A model generated the notes under the pieces. It was not told the DNA's origin. It did no database searches and saw only the letters and a list, made by a program, of their open reading frames with translations. From Echria macrotheca (Eukaryota; Ascomycota; Sordariomycetes; Sordariales; Schizotheciaceae), in assembly GCA_030411725.1 (NCBI GenBank), contig MU839859.1, positions 91,890 to 155,889 of the forward strand: a stretch of DNA of 64,000 nucleotides, written 5' to 3'. How positions within the stretch are numbered: the first letter of the stretch is position 1; every line of letters starts with the position of its first letter. This document shows, one piece after another, positions 11,801-22,567 of this stretch. Position numbers and translations under genes: made by a program.

Positions 11801-12613
11801 TCACAGCCAAGTCCCAAAGAATCTCACGGCCTGCACAAAGGCCTCATCCATGGCCCACCTATCTTCTTTCCCTTCAGGATTGCCCCTGACTGCAAAGCCA
11901 TGCGCCACCCCGCTGTACAGTGCGATGCTCCACACCTCTCCCTTTTTGCGCAAGATCTCCTCGGTCTGATGCCTCAGCTCGTTGGTAAAAATCAGGTCCC
12001 TCTCCCCCGCAGCCGCAATGCTCAGCGGGCCCCGCATATCCCAGAGCTCCTGTTCCGTCACGTAGCTCGGATGGGCCCCGAATCCCACGTCGATCTTGCC
12101 CTTGCCTGCATCCAGGAAGCGGACCACATACTTGACGCCGACGCAGTAGCCCACAGCGCCAATCCGGGTGATGCCATGATGCTCGGAGCGCAGGTAGGCA
12201 ATGGCGGAGCGAACGATGGGGTCGATTTCCGCAATGGTGTGAGGGTTCTTACCGTCAGAGCCTTTGGCAGCCCAGTCTCTGGTATGGTCGTCAGTCGGTT
12301 CGAGGTCGGCGAACGGCTTATGAAGGGGGAAGGGGTCGCCGTTGTAGATGTCGACGACGAGGGTCAGATAGCCGGCCGAGGCGAAGCGATCGGCGAGAAG
12401 CAGGTTGTTTTTGTGCATGCCGAGGATGTCAGGGATAAAGAGTATGGCGTGGTCTTTGGGCTTGGGGCTAGTGCCGGTGGCCGCACCGGACGAAGGCGGC
12501 GTTGCCAGGTAGGCAGAGATGGTTGTGTCGGGAATCTGTATGAGGGTTCCAGTGGTAGTACCGCTATGCTCGTAGCCGGTGCTACAGCACGCTGCGGGGG
12601 GTTTGGATGTCAT
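11801..12613 (-). CDS. Dienelactone hydrolase family protein
   Basis: A single exon encodes 270 aa. The alpha/beta hydrolase of the dienelactone hydrolase family shows the Cys nucleophile Cys157 in GYCVG, Asp206 in GERDLIF and His238 in VAHGF. The N-terminal CCSTGYEHSG and the FIPDILGMHKNN segment are typical of fungal cytosolic members. The bacterial enzymes open dienelactones in the beta-ketoadipate (chlorocatechol) pathway, whereas fungal substrates are mostly unknown. No signal peptide is seen, so it is probably cytosolic. The neighbours do not define a pathway. Confidence 0.92.
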   Translation of the reverse strand: MTSKPPAACCSTGYEHSGTTTGTLIQIPDTTISAYLATPPSSGAATGTSPKPKDHAILFIPDILGMHKNNLLLADRFASAGYLTLVVDIYNGDPFPLHKPFADLEPTDDHTRDWAAKGSDGKNPHTIAEIDPIVRSAIAYLRSEHHGITRIGAVGYCVGVKYVVRFLDAGKGKIDVGFGAHPSYVTEQELWDMRGPLSIAAAGERDLIFTNELRHQTEEILRKKGEVWSIALYSGVAHGFAVRGNPEGKEDRWAMDEAFVQAVRFFGTWL

Positions 12614-13316
12614 GGTTAAGAGATGTGCTTGGATGTAGCGCGTCGTCTACGGCTGTCGATGTGTGTTTTGAGAGTCGGGAGTGATTAGATGCCTAAGATT
12701 ATGGGCCCTTACTCTAGGTAGGACGCCAAAGGATGGTAGCCTCCTACTTATATAGCATTTTCTACGTAGCTTCTTTGTACTATGACGACTGCAGAGTCCT
12801 GAGCAGGTCGACCCAATTCGATCGGTTTGGTGCCAGGTTCCGTGGCACCACACCAACTCCCACTGTCTGAGTTTGTGCGGGCCAGTCAAAACGCAACCAT
12901 AAAGCCCAAACTGCGGGTGTGCAATGACAGAGAGCAACCAGTGTAGGACAAGAGTTCGGCACGCTAAAGGAGCTGAATCAGCGCCGACGTCAGTGTGACA
13001 ACAAAGCAGGACGGCACGCATGCAGCCTACTAATCGCCCATATCGCGGCAGTTCCGCATTCTCCGAGTACCTTATCCGATAGACACCGATGTATACATCA
13101 GACTTGATGACCATCAGGGCCAATGTGGAAAATGAAGACACTTAAGAGTGTCGGTTTGGGGTTTACGAGAGCTGTGGAGACGTACCTAACTGCACGAAAT
13201 GGGTAGATAAAGCAAAGAATTTTTTCCCCTTCATTTCTCATTTGTCTGTTCTATCTGGGTAGAAAGGAAAATGATGCTTGTGGGTTCTAGCAACCCGCCC
13301 CGCTGTCCGGTTCCGC
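12614..13316. other. Intergenic, no gene recognised
   Basis: About 0.7 kb with no supportable gene. It contains the 5' flank of the dienelactone hydrolase and the 3' flank of the next leftward gene. Confidence 0.45.
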
Positions 13317-15026
13317 TTAGCGGTTGGCCGGTGCCGTGACCATCTTAGCCTCCCTGATGCTAGGACAAGCCGAACCAGCCGGGTCGCTGCCTCCGCAGAA
13401 GCCCCCAATGGGAATCTGCTTGTTCAAAAAGGTGATGGGGTCCACAGGAAGCGGGACCGGAATAACCCCCCCTGCCTTAGCCCTGAGTCTGGCCCCGAAG
13501 GAGACACCCAGAGCAAAGTCCCCTTGGAACCCGTTCTCGTGTTCACCGCACGCGGAGCAGTTGGACGAGTGGATGTCCTTGAACGTGGAGGCAACGAACG
13601 GTGTCTTGGCGAAGACTTCGGCGGTGAAACTGGCAACGTCCAGGATATCCATGACCATGGCGACCGACGGGCGAAGAGAGGTCACCACTTCGGCGCCCTT
13701 GGACCCCAGGGCAATGGGACTGTCCGTGTCCCTCTGGAAGTTGGCTGTCCAGTCCTTGGCATTGACGAAGCCTGCGTTGTCCTGGCTTAACATGTCGATA
13801 CTTAGCGTCGAGGATGCGGGGACAGTCATGCGCCCGCCTGTAGTGACGTCCAAGTCGCCGGCGATCGCTGCGATCTCGATGCCGAGACCAATTTCGTACT
13901 TTGGGCCCAGCTGAAGGATTTTCGGGATGAGAAGCCCCTGCGGTTCCAATGTGAACAGGGAAACCGATGTATTCAGGACGGGGATCCTGGTCGTCTCATT
14001 GACCTGGAGTCTCACGGTCGCCTGGGCGGTGAATGCCTGCGAAGTCGTCATGTCGAGCGATGCCACCTTCATTTGCCCCTTCTCGGCCTGGACTCGAACA
14101 TGGAAGTTGAAAGCGCCGGTCGTCGAGCAGTTCTTGCAGGTTACAGTGCCGCCCGCGCCGTCTTCACCGAAAGGCTCAGTCTTGCCGCTGAGTTGGGCGT
14201 TAGCTGGGACTGTGATGCCCTTGTCCACGTCCAGAGGTGGCACGACTCCGGGTACGCTAGTGGCTATGGACCCCAGAGCTGCAGTTCCTTCGGTGAAGGC
14301 GGCAACCACTGCTGAGGCCACCTGGGGGACCTTGGACTCGACAAATCCAAGGGGGTCGTCCAAGAAGCCTCGACGACGGACCCGGCGGAGGTCGCCAACA
14401 GGGGTATTCGGTGGCGGCTTGCCGATCGTGAGGTCAAATGTGTGTGCAATGTTCTTCCAAGTCGTCTGCCGCACGTCTAACCAAATCATCTGGCCGTCGT
14501 TATCATATGATAAGCGCGAGGCGTCAAACACGATCCGATCATCCGCGCCAGAGAGAGTCCGAGACCCACAATCCCTCGTCCCCAGTACCACGGTGAGGTG
14601 ATGCTCGGGGTCCTGATTCACCCATTCCCAGATATCCAGTGCGTGATGCAAGTCGACGGGCTCTGCAAACTTGACTTTGAGCAATCCGCTACCGCCGGCG
14701 GGGCATTCGATGCTCTGGATCGCGCCGTCATCGATCATGTGCTCCAGATTGACGATGTTCTCGGTCCGGCCGGGCATAGCGACTTTAAACTGAGCCAGCA
14801 GCATGCCGTCCTCATCACCCCAGTGAAAAGACTCTTCTCCCCTGAACTCCAGAGCTGCCCGTCGGTCAATGCTGCGCTTCTCGGTGGATCGGCGGGCGGT
14901 CCGGACAGGCTTGAGCACCAAGCTGCCGGGCGGCGCTGCGTCGCGGGGATATGCCGCAACGGTGGTGTCGAACATGAATGCCAGCATCAAACCGACGGAG
15001 AAAAGATGGGAAACCCCCGCCATCAT
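13317..15026 (-). CDS. Large secreted protein, DUF7029/DUF7223-like layout
   Basis: A single exon gives 569 aa from the ATG at 15026. A further in-frame ATG about 39 codons upstream is possible, but from 15026 the peptide MMAGVSHLFSVGLMLAFM is a clear signal sequence ending near VAAYP. The N-terminal half (residues about 55-180) has an IECP motif and acidic beta-rich sequence. The middle has an RRVRRR processing-like stretch. The C-terminal half starts at a CKNC pair near residue 300, and HSSNCSACGEHENGF and a CGGSDPAGSACPS tail follow. This order resembles fungal secreted proteins assigned to DUF7029 plus DUF7223, but I make that call from memory of the layout only. No catalytic motif is seen. 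It may be a cell-wall or secreted adhesion-type protein. Confidence 0.72.
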   Translation of the reverse strand: MMAGVSHLFSVGLMLAFMFDTTVAAYPRDAAPPGSLVLKPVRTARRSTEKRSIDRRAALEFRGEESFHWGDEDGMLLAQFKVAMPGRTENIVNLEHMIDDGAIQSIECPAGGSGLLKVKFAEPVDLHHALDIWEWVNQDPEHHLTVVLGTRDCGSRTLSGADDRIVFDASRLSYDNDGQMIWLDVRQTTWKNIAHTFDLTIGKPPPNTPVGDLRRVRRRGFLDDPLGFVESKVPQVASAVVAAFTEGTAALGSIATSVPGVVPPLDVDKGITVPANAQLSGKTEPFGEDGAGGTVTCKNCSTTGAFNFHVRVQAEKGQMKVASLDMTTSQAFTAQATVRLQVNETTRIPVLNTSVSLFTLEPQGLLIPKILQLGPKYEIGLGIEIAAIAGDLDVTTGGRMTVPASSTLSIDMLSQDNAGFVNAKDWTANFQRDTDSPIALGSKGAEVVTSLRPSVAMVMDILDVASFTAEVFAKTPFVASTFKDIHSSNCSACGEHENGFQGDFALGVSFGARLRAKAGGVIPVPLPVDPITFLNKQIPIGGFCGGSDPAGSACPSIREAKMVTAPANR

Positions 15027-17798
15027 ATCCAGAACAGAACCACGGAAAAGAAACCATGTGTCTCGAGGTAGAAATACAAGGGTTGAACCAAATAAACGCA
15101 AAAGGGCGATGGAAAAGAAAGTGATGCGATCGATGTGCTGCAAGACAATTTCAAATCGGCAACCCGTGGATCAACAAGATAGGTAGGTACATATATAGTA
15201 TCTGGGCGGTCGTTGGTGGTGCTGTTGCCTGCTCCCGTTTTGTCGTGCCCAGGCCGTTTTAGGAGATCCGAGATGGGATGCGAGGTAGGCCGCGATGATG
15301 GCCGTCCTCGTCTCCTGGCGGGGATGTGCTTCAAGCGGAGGAGGCTTGGCCCGGGGCCGACGAGCTGTTGCCCATCGCCAAGCTCTGAAGTTTCTATTTA
15401 CCAACCTCCTGGTTTCCTTCCTGCCTTTCTCTGCAGGTGGTGCACATGAGCTGCATAACAACATGGGACAAATCGTAAAGCTTCGGGCTGTTGGGGTATG
15501 TTGCTGCGCTTAGCTACTACCCCTGTCGGGAGGAGGAATAACCTTTGGTTTCGCAGAGTAGTCCCAGGCGCCTGGGCGCCTGATGGGATTGGCCACTCGG
15601 CACCCGTCGTCTCAAATGTCGAGACAGCTGGAACCAACAGCAAGTACACAAGTCCCCCGCAGATTTAGCCGCGCAAGGCGACCAATCGAATGCATACATG
15701 TAGGTGCTATTCCAGCACTTGACAATCTTAAATTCAGGTACCGATGCAGTCGGAATGTTCCTCCTGTGAGCAGTGGCCAGAGCAACCCTGAAAGTGATGA
15801 AACGGCTGTCGGTGGGCGCTGGAAGGAAAAGACAGCCGATTCAGGTGTCTACTGTGGCAATGACTTTGAAGGTTGCCTTGGACCGGAGCTGGATGTGCGG
15901 CCTGCTGTAAGAGGGCGGGGCGCTTAAAGACCCCCCACCCCCTGGAAACTCGCAGGGAGGAATGTTTCGTTCAGGGCGTAGGATCACTTGAGGTCGAAGA
16001 ATGAAATTAGGAAAGGGTTAGGATAGAGCAGCCCAGGCTCTTGCCTGCCCTTGATGGGCTTGAAGTTGGTTCACAGGGCTGACTAGCGCCAAGACCAAGT
16101 GTTCCAGGTTACCAACTTTTTGGGCTTCAAGGAGCCGGCAGGGGCCGACCGCATGGCCATTGAAAATGTTGCATCGCTCTAGGTAGACATAAGATGAGGA
16201 GTCCAAGGGCAGTGTGAGCCAATGGCATGGCAGTTTTAAAGTCGAGGCAAGCAGGAGATCCCCGCCCTCTAGGAATATTTCTAGGACTTGCTGGTCAGCC
16301 TCGTCAATCTCAGCTGATGATCGGCCGGGATCGGCCTCAATTACATTGTCATGCTAGTCTTAGGATATGTCGGTGCCCCCAAGTTCCTTGGCTCAGACGT
16401 CGACTTGCCCAGGCGCTGGGCGAAACGTACCTCCCTTCAACTTGAACCACCTGTCGGGCTACTGCTCCTCCTCGCTATCATCGTCGGCGGGAAATGCTTA
16501 GATGGGTCTTGCAATAATTGGAACCACCGACAGTGTTGGTTCTTTCTGGCGGGCCCTTAGGTAAAGCTTTTTGTTTTTTACTATTCAGTTCTAACTGGGT
16601 AGTAGATTGCTAGGTAGCTGGGATAAGATTACCTCAAAGGATTGCTGGTAACTTCGCCGTTATTTTCTAGCCTACCTACTTTAAAGGAGGAAGCGGTGTC
16701 GAAAATCAGTGGGGTGTTCAATCCAACGTCTAACTTGAATGTATTCTACCCCGAGGCTAGCTAACACCATCGTTAAACGGGAAGCGGCGTACAGCGGCCT
16801 TCGGTTTAGGTATAGGGAAAGTTTACATTAAAGACACTGCCTGGCTCTTGCTTTAAGCTCTGAAGCAGGTGCAAAATATACCATGAATTTGTTCTTGGGG
16901 TGCCTAATGGATTCCTCGAATGTAAAGAATCCTCGACTGTCGAACGTGGTGAGCTGGTACGAGTCTCCGCGCGGAGAATTAACGGCGGAGATCATCGCTT
17001 CAAACGAGGTGTCTGATAGCAGGGACTAGGGCATTTGATTTGGGTGGGTGTCTGTGAATCTGTTGGTAATCTTGCTCGCTCAAGTGGTAGCATCGACCGT
17101 GCCGTTCCCCTACGCATCGGTGAAGGATACCCTGCTCAGCCATCCGCTTATTCGGGCGGTTATATCGACTGTGTCCCTTCGCTACATGTAGATCGACGAA
17201 CTCTGGCCTTTTTGGTTAAAGCTTACCTGCTCCTTAGGTAGCTTACCAAATTGTTTTCAAAACTATTATTGCGTCTCCCTAAATACGTTTTTTTTTTCTT
17301 TTTTTCTTTTCAAATCGCCCTTGAGGATTTTTATTGGGCGTATTACGCGACAGATACCCTGTTGTTGCATTTTCTAAAAGCCTGATCTGGGGCTTTTACC
17401 TGCAAAATCTTTGTAGCAAAGCCCTTCCCAAATGGTTACCCAGAGTCCGTCGATTTAACGGAGCACACAGTCGATCTAACCGGCCTGGTCTTATTATGCC
17501 TGTTCATCGTTCCTGGTCTCTCATAGGTTGTCCGGGGCAATTTCAGAAGCTGGAGGCGGCCCGAGGTGAAGACCCCCTGCAACCGGTCACTGCGGTCAGA
17601 CACCCACATGGCCGGGGTTAGACGCCACCAACAAAGTTCTTTTCCAGTGTGACGGATGCGCATGAGAACGGGAACCGTCATCCATGCCCTCTTGCTGGGA
17701 CAAGTGAACATCCACTCTACAAATGGATTTTCGCGGCCTTCATCTTCCTCCACTTCGTGACCCCCCTTGCCCGTTCGCCGAATGCCGACAACGTTGTA
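15027..17798. other. Long gene-free stretch (2.8 kb)
   Basis: No frame in this stretch has a recognisable domain or start context. It is not strongly RIP-like, although 16560-17330 is richer in TA and carries many short TAGGTA/TACCTA words. A pyrimidine run (T-rich with two C) lies at about 17288-17310. It may contain an eroded gene or a non-coding transcript, but nothing supports a specific call. Confidence 0.4.
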
Positions 17799-19070
17799 AT
17801 GGACGGTCGTCCTGCGACGTCGACTCTCGGGCCGGCCGTTCCCACTGTGCCGCCCGTTCCGCCCGGCGCGAATGGTTCTTATGCCGATGGACCCGACGCT
17901 GATGTTGGGGATGGCCTCATGATTGTCGCCTGGGTCTTCTGGTCACTGGCTAGTGTGGTCCTGATGTCGAGGTTGGTAGCTGCTATCGCCTTCGTGAACC
18001 AGCTGCGACCATCGGAGTACCTCATGATGGCTGCTTACGTAGGTTACCCTCCTGTTCCCTGGTTTTCCTTTCCATCGCTATCCAGTTTCGTTATGCGTAT
18101 ACACATCATCCGCTATTCTAACACGAGGAAACTATACATGATAGCTCTGCGCGACCGTTCAGAACGCTCTCATTACCATCTCGCTCCGGGACGGCCTCGG
18201 TCATCATACCTGGTTCCTCACGCCCGACCAGATCGACGCTTCCCTCCGCTTCGGTTGCTACACGCAGGGCTGGTCTATCGCTGCAGCTAGTCTGGCGCGC
18301 ATCTCATGCTGCGTCTTCCTCCTCGGATTCGTTAGCCAGTTCCAACGTCACCGTTGGTCGCTGTGGACTCTCCTTGTCCTACAGGTTCTCACCGGCGTGC
18401 TCATCATCATCGTCATTTATGTGACGCCGCCGACTATGCCGCTTGTCGTACTTGTCGCTACGTACGTTCAGTGCGGCTTCGCTACCTTGACGGACTTGTA
18501 CTTGGCCATTATTCCATGGTTCATTTTCTGGTCTCTTCAGAAGCCGCTTCTCCAGAAGATCGGCTTAGTAGCTTTGTTCAGCTGCAGTGTCTTGTCTGTT
18601 TTCCCTGACCTATGTCAAGGTTTATGCCTGGTTGAATGCTGCTAATAGGTGGTATAGCGCCGTCGTCGCGTCTCTAGTCAAGTTGGCCATTGCACACCGC
18701 TTGGAGGCCTTCGACGACCCCGTCTGTGAGACCCCCCCATCGTCACCTCTCCTTCTTCAGCGCAATGCCATGACTAATCCGGCTTGCAGGGAACCTTGTC
18801 GGTTTGACCGTTTGGGTCGTCCTGGAAGGATATGTCATCATCATCTGCGGAAGTATCCCGATGCTGAGACCATTCTTCCGTTTGGTCGGAGCTGGCAAAT
18901 CACGACAAGACCATCTACCAAATAATGCCGAGCATTTTCGTGGCTCGAGGGGATACACGTTCAGGATACAAGGAGAAACACCCGGAGCCCAGTTAGAACG
19001 CGTCAAAGTCGCGCGAAATGGTCACTGGGACGACGGACAAGGGTCAGAACGGCGTGCGTCGTCGAGCTGA
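17799..19070 (+). CDS. Seven-helix Pth11-like / rhodopsin-domain membrane receptor
   Basis: I rebuilt four exons: 17799-18038, 18145-18593, 18658-18725 and 18790-19070, giving 345 aa. Intron 1 (106 nt, GTAGGT donor) and intron 3 (64 nt, GTGAGA donor, GACTAAT branch, TTGCAG acceptor) are well supported. Intron 2 (64 nt, weak GTCTGT donor, GCTAAT branch) is the least certain; acceptor 18648 is an alternative. The spliced product has about seven hydrophobic helices, from LMIVAWVFWSLASVVLMSRL to VVLEGYVIIICGSIPMLRP. The DGLGHHTW motif after helix 2 and the FFRLV end after the last helix match the fungal rhodopsin (SAT-like) domain of Pth11-type G-protein-coupled receptors. These sense surface or nutrient cues at the plasma membrane, but the ligand is unknown. 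There is no CFEM domain. The upstream in-frame GTG is not a start; ATG 17799 gives the usual short outside tail. Confidence 0.82.
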
Positions 19071-19534
19071 AATGCCTAGCTGGCAATCCTAAACAAAACG
19101 GAGAACATCTCGCAGGCACGGATGAGAAGAGGACACAAATATTATTCATCGTATGCAGCCACATGGTGACCAGATAGGAGCCACCAAAATTGCAAGCAGT
19201 CACGTAACCTCGGCATTTTCTACTGATTGAAAGACGGTTCTGCAGCCTGTGACCACCTCCCATCAAGTACTGCAAAGAGGTCGAGGTCGAGGTCGGGCTT
19301 TATTTGGAAGCCAAACACCTGATCACGGAAGCGGGAAGATTCGAGGTTGTTTCTTTGTAAAAGTCAGCGAGGATCGATTCTGCTAATGGTATCCACGAGC
19401 GGGCTTCCAGAGTGGCCCTTATGAACCCAACTTGTATGGAGGAGTGGTGTTGAAATGAGAACCATGTACCGCTTGAAGTACCCTCATCGTCTTGCGATTG
19501 GTACTATCCTGGAGCCAGGAATGCAAGTCAGTAT
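19071..19534. other. Intergenic between convergent genes
   Basis: No gene is seen between the receptor (plus) and the deaminase/MYND gene (minus). A short GAGGTC triplication occurs near 19278-19297. Confidence 0.4.
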
Positions 19535-22500
19535 CTACTGAATCGTACACCAGCCCCTCGTCTCGTTCCCCAAAGGCTCACTCTGCTCTCTGCCAGTGAT
19601 TTCATCTTCTCCGCCTAGGTGTTCCAGCGCAGGGTAAAAACCTTCTTCATCACTCCCCTCCCCTTCATCACATTCATACTGGATTCTACTCATGTCGCGC
19701 GTGTCATGCTCGCCACTAGAACCGTCCTCAACATCTCCAGACACAGTTCGCCGAGCCTCTGATACCGCCCTCAGCACCGCCCTCACACGTTCATTGACCG
19801 GCTCTCCATACCACTGGTCAGCCATCTCATGGAGTCTCCCCACCCTCAGCGCCCAATCGACTTCCGCAGTTCGGACACCCTGTAGGAAGATCCTCTTGTA
19901 GAAGGCATGCAGGTCCAGTCGCGTCCTGGCGTTCAGTCCCGCGTCAAATCCATACTCGATGGCTGCACGGGAGATGCTGGGTGCCAGAGATAATACATTT
20001 GCCCCCTCGACCGCCAGGAACTGCCTCAGTCGCCAGACCGATGGACGCGGAAACCTCTGGTCGCGTTCGGCCCCCCCAGGATATGAGAGAAACTCCCTCA
20101 GATCAGGGAACTGAAAGTCGATTGACTCTCCATAGGCAGCTCGGCCGTCGTGGTTGCCGTACGTATCGAATAGGTCCATAAGCGTGCCCGCTTCCCATGC
20201 TTTCCAGAACTGCTCGAACGAGCAAGTCGGGAAATCGGCAGGCATAAAGTGCGTGCTTCCCAAGCTGGCGTAATAGTCCCGTATGGGTCGGTTGCCGAAC
20301 AGCAGTTGCGTATAAAAATTGGCCAGGGAGGACTCGCTCTGTGGACTTGGACACACCGCGAAGCCGAAGTCGTACCACAGGTCGAGGTTCGGCATCGTCG
20401 GCGGGGGGTGGGCAGAGCTGAGCAATACAGCGAGGAAGATAAAGCAGTTTTGCTTCGCCCAGGGAATGAGGCACTCGACTGGCGTGCTCTGATCTGAGGG
20501 TGAGAGGTACGGGCGCGCGTTGGCAATCATCCGTTGAACGTGGAGTTCCGGGTCGTCTTCGTCACGCACCACTCTGTGCGATTCGTCTAGGACGTGCCTG
20601 TTGCGGAGGAACCAGGGGTAGTACCCCCCGCGAGAGCCCTCTGGATAAGCGGAAAACGTCTCGATTATCTTTCCCGTCAGGATCCCCTCCATCCTCCAGC
20701 TGTGCATCTCGGCAGCAGTGACGTCGAATACCTTGAAGATGCCTTGGTACAGCCCACAGAGGTGGGACTCCTCAGTCTTGTTTCTGCAGCGGGTGAAACC
20801 AAAATCTTCTCGCACCTGCGGATCCTCTGGGAGATTGTCAGCGTAGCAGTCCCTCTGCAGGATGTCGGCAGTGGTTATGGCCCCCCGGCTGCAGACGAAC
20901 TTGTGCGAGTAGATGTCGGCTTCTTCACACGACAGACTGCAGTACCATCCCCCATGGCATCTAGAGCACCTTCTTGTCGTCCTTTTCTCGCAGTCCAAAT
21001 TCCCGCAATGCCCTCCGTGTGTCTCTGTGCTGGTCTCGATCTCCTTGTCCACGCTCGATACCGTGGCTGTGTCCTCGGCTACATCCTCCGTGCCACGTTC
21101 CGTAGCTTGGAAGAGAGCATCCAGCCGTTGGTTGTCCAGGTATCTCAGCACAGTGTCAGTCAGGCCCGGCCGCTCGTACGTGGGCATGGTGGTGTGGGTG
21201 GATGATGGGCCAATGGTCGACTCTTTTGCCAATGGCAGGGCACCGGCGGTACCCTGGAGTATCTCGGTCGTCAGCAGCGCTTCCAGTGCGCGAACCGTGT
21301 CGACGATTTTGCTCATCTCCTCCGGTCCGCAACCCTCGAAACCGGGAAGCCCCCACAGGTTGTATAATTTGCCATGGCAGCCCCGCGTTTTGAAGCCCTG
21401 GAAGATATCGAGAAAGCTCCAGCAGAGGAAACAGCTTCGCTTGCTGCAGCCGAAATAGGGAACCATTCTCTCACCACTTGGGGCAGCCACGATGCAGTGC
21501 TGTAGAAGCTTCATCTCTGCATGAACCTCCCAGGTCGGCGATCTCAGCTTGTCAAACTCCTGGCACACCTTCGCCCTGGTCCATTTTGCTTTTTTTCCGT
21601 TGGACCCTAACAAGCTCTGGACTTGGCCGTCCGTCAGGGGCTGTCCCAGCTGCCTAAATATCCGGGCCACACTCCATGGTTCGCTAGCAGCCGAAGCGGC
21701 CTTCTTAGCCCTGGCTCCATCCGCTTTACGCTCGGCGAGGGCAGTGATCTCAATGTTCGCAAACCCCTCCAGCTTCTCTGCGGCCGCAACCAGCGCGTGG
21801 AACGAGGTTCTGGGTCTCCCAAGATAACCAAGAGCGGTTCTGAGGCTGGCGCCGGCAGGGATATCAAGATCCTCAAAATCGCCGGACGAAAACATCTTGT
21901 AGACCGCGTGGGCGCGTGTGACCAGCGCGTCGTTCCTGCTGGCCGTCGATGGATGGTGGCCAAAAACGAGGACGCACAGATTGCCGAGCTCCGAGTCCAG
22001 AGCAGGGGGTACAGGTTGGGCGTGTCGGGAGGGCGTGTCGAGGTCTTGTTGGTACCGCTTGAGGAGCTGCCTCACTTCGACGAGGTATCCCTGAATCCTG
22101 GATTCGCTGTGCGCGACGAGTTCGGCCCAAAGCGCGTCTTTGCTCCCGCCATCATGGGTTGATGTCGCTATCTGCCGTAACAGGGATTGTACGCGTTCAA
22201 GGAATTCCATGTCAGTCGCTCGGAACTTGTCGTTTTTTGCGACAGTGACCTTGACGCGGTCTGGGGCAACGGACATGGCCGTGGCAGCGACATGTCTGCC
22301 GCCCTTTTGATCGGCGATCAGCTCGGCGAGCCTGTCTAGGAATCGTCGCCGCAAGCGACCGGCTTCAAGATCCGTGGGAGGTGAGGCTTTAACCGAGCTG
22401 CAGTCCATCTCATCAGGACCTTGGGCATCATCATCCTGCTCACCATCATCCTCGAACTGGGTCGGCGGCTCGACTTGGCCTTGATGTCGCAGTCGCAGAA

Positions 22501-22567
22501 GCTTCGTCAGGGCTTCGAATCGGGCTCTGTCGAGCCCTTGCTCCTTCCAGTCGAATTTTCGGTTCAT
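19535..22567 (-). CDS. OTT_1508-like nucleic-acid deaminase fold plus MYND zinc finger protein
   Basis: A single exon encodes 1010 aa. Residues 349-351 are HAE, followed by GCSKRSCFLC with Cys379 and Cys382. This is the zinc-binding H-A-E ... C-x2-C signature of the deaminase superfamily, followed by the TRGCHGKLYNLW segment seen in the OTT_1508-like deaminase family. Residues 521-559 form a MYND-type zinc finger with the expected C-x4-C, C-x2-C, C-x3-C and final H/C ligands. A long alpha-helical N-terminal region (1-345) with an acidic patch precedes the deaminase, and a roughly 450-residue region of unknown fold follows the finger, with an acidic C-terminus. Fungal OTT_1508-like proteins have been proposed, by comparative genomics, to act on nucleic acid or in biological conflict, without biochemical proof that I know of. 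The length and single exon are intact. The substrate is unknown. Confidence 0.85.
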   Translation of the reverse strand: MNRKFDWKEQGLDRARFEALTKLLRLRHQGQVEPPTQFEDDGEQDDDAQGPDEMDCSSVKASPPTDLEAGRLRRRFLDRLAELIADQKGGRHVAATAMSVAPDRVKVTVAKNDKFRATDMEFLERVQSLLRQIATSTHDGGSKDALWAELVAHSESRIQGYLVEVRQLLKRYQQDLDTPSRHAQPVPPALDSELGNLCVLVFGHHPSTASRNDALVTRAHAVYKMFSSGDFEDLDIPAGASLRTALGYLGRPRTSFHALVAAAEKLEGFANIEITALAERKADGARAKKAASAASEPWSVARIFRQLGQPLTDGQVQSLLGSNGKKAKWTRAKVCQEFDKLRSPTWEVHAEMKLLQHCIVAAPSGERMVPYFGCSKRSCFLCWSFLDIFQGFKTRGCHGKLYNLWGLPGFEGCGPEEMSKIVDTVRALEALLTTEILQGTAGALPLAKESTIGPSSTHTTMPTYERPGLTDTVLRYLDNQRLDALFQATERGTEDVAEDTATVSSVDKEIETSTETHGGHCGNLDCEKRTTRRCSRCHGGWYCSLSCEEADIYSHKFVCSRGAITTADILQRDCYADNLPEDPQVREDFGFTRCRNKTEESHLCGLYQGIFKVFDVTAAEMHSWRMEGILTGKIIETFSAYPEGSRGGYYPWFLRNRHVLDESHRVVRDEDDPELHVQRMIANARPYLSPSDQSTPVECLIPWAKQNCFIFLAVLLSSAHPPPTMPNLDLWYDFGFAVCPSPQSESSLANFYTQLLFGNRPIRDYYASLGSTHFMPADFPTCSFEQFWKAWEAGTLMDLFDTYGNHDGRAAYGESIDFQFPDLREFLSYPGGAERDQRFPRPSVWRLRQFLAVEGANVLSLAPSISRAAIEYGFDAGLNARTRLDLHAFYKRIFLQGVRTAEVDWALRVGRLHEMADQWYGEPVNERVRAVLRAVSEARRTVSGDVEDGSSGEHDTRDMSRIQYECDEGEGSDEEGFYPALEHLGGEDEITGREQSEPLGNETRGWCTIQ

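Noticed and set aside
11615..12619. Long plus-strand open frame (334 codons) opposite the dienelactone hydrolase
   Set aside because: It lies antisense to a protein with an intact Cys-Asp-His triad and has no domain of its own. It is an antisense shadow caused by codon bias.
20594..21205. Plus-strand open frame of 203 codons opposite the deaminase/MYND gene
   Set aside because: Antisense shadow; the minus strand encodes the zinc finger here.
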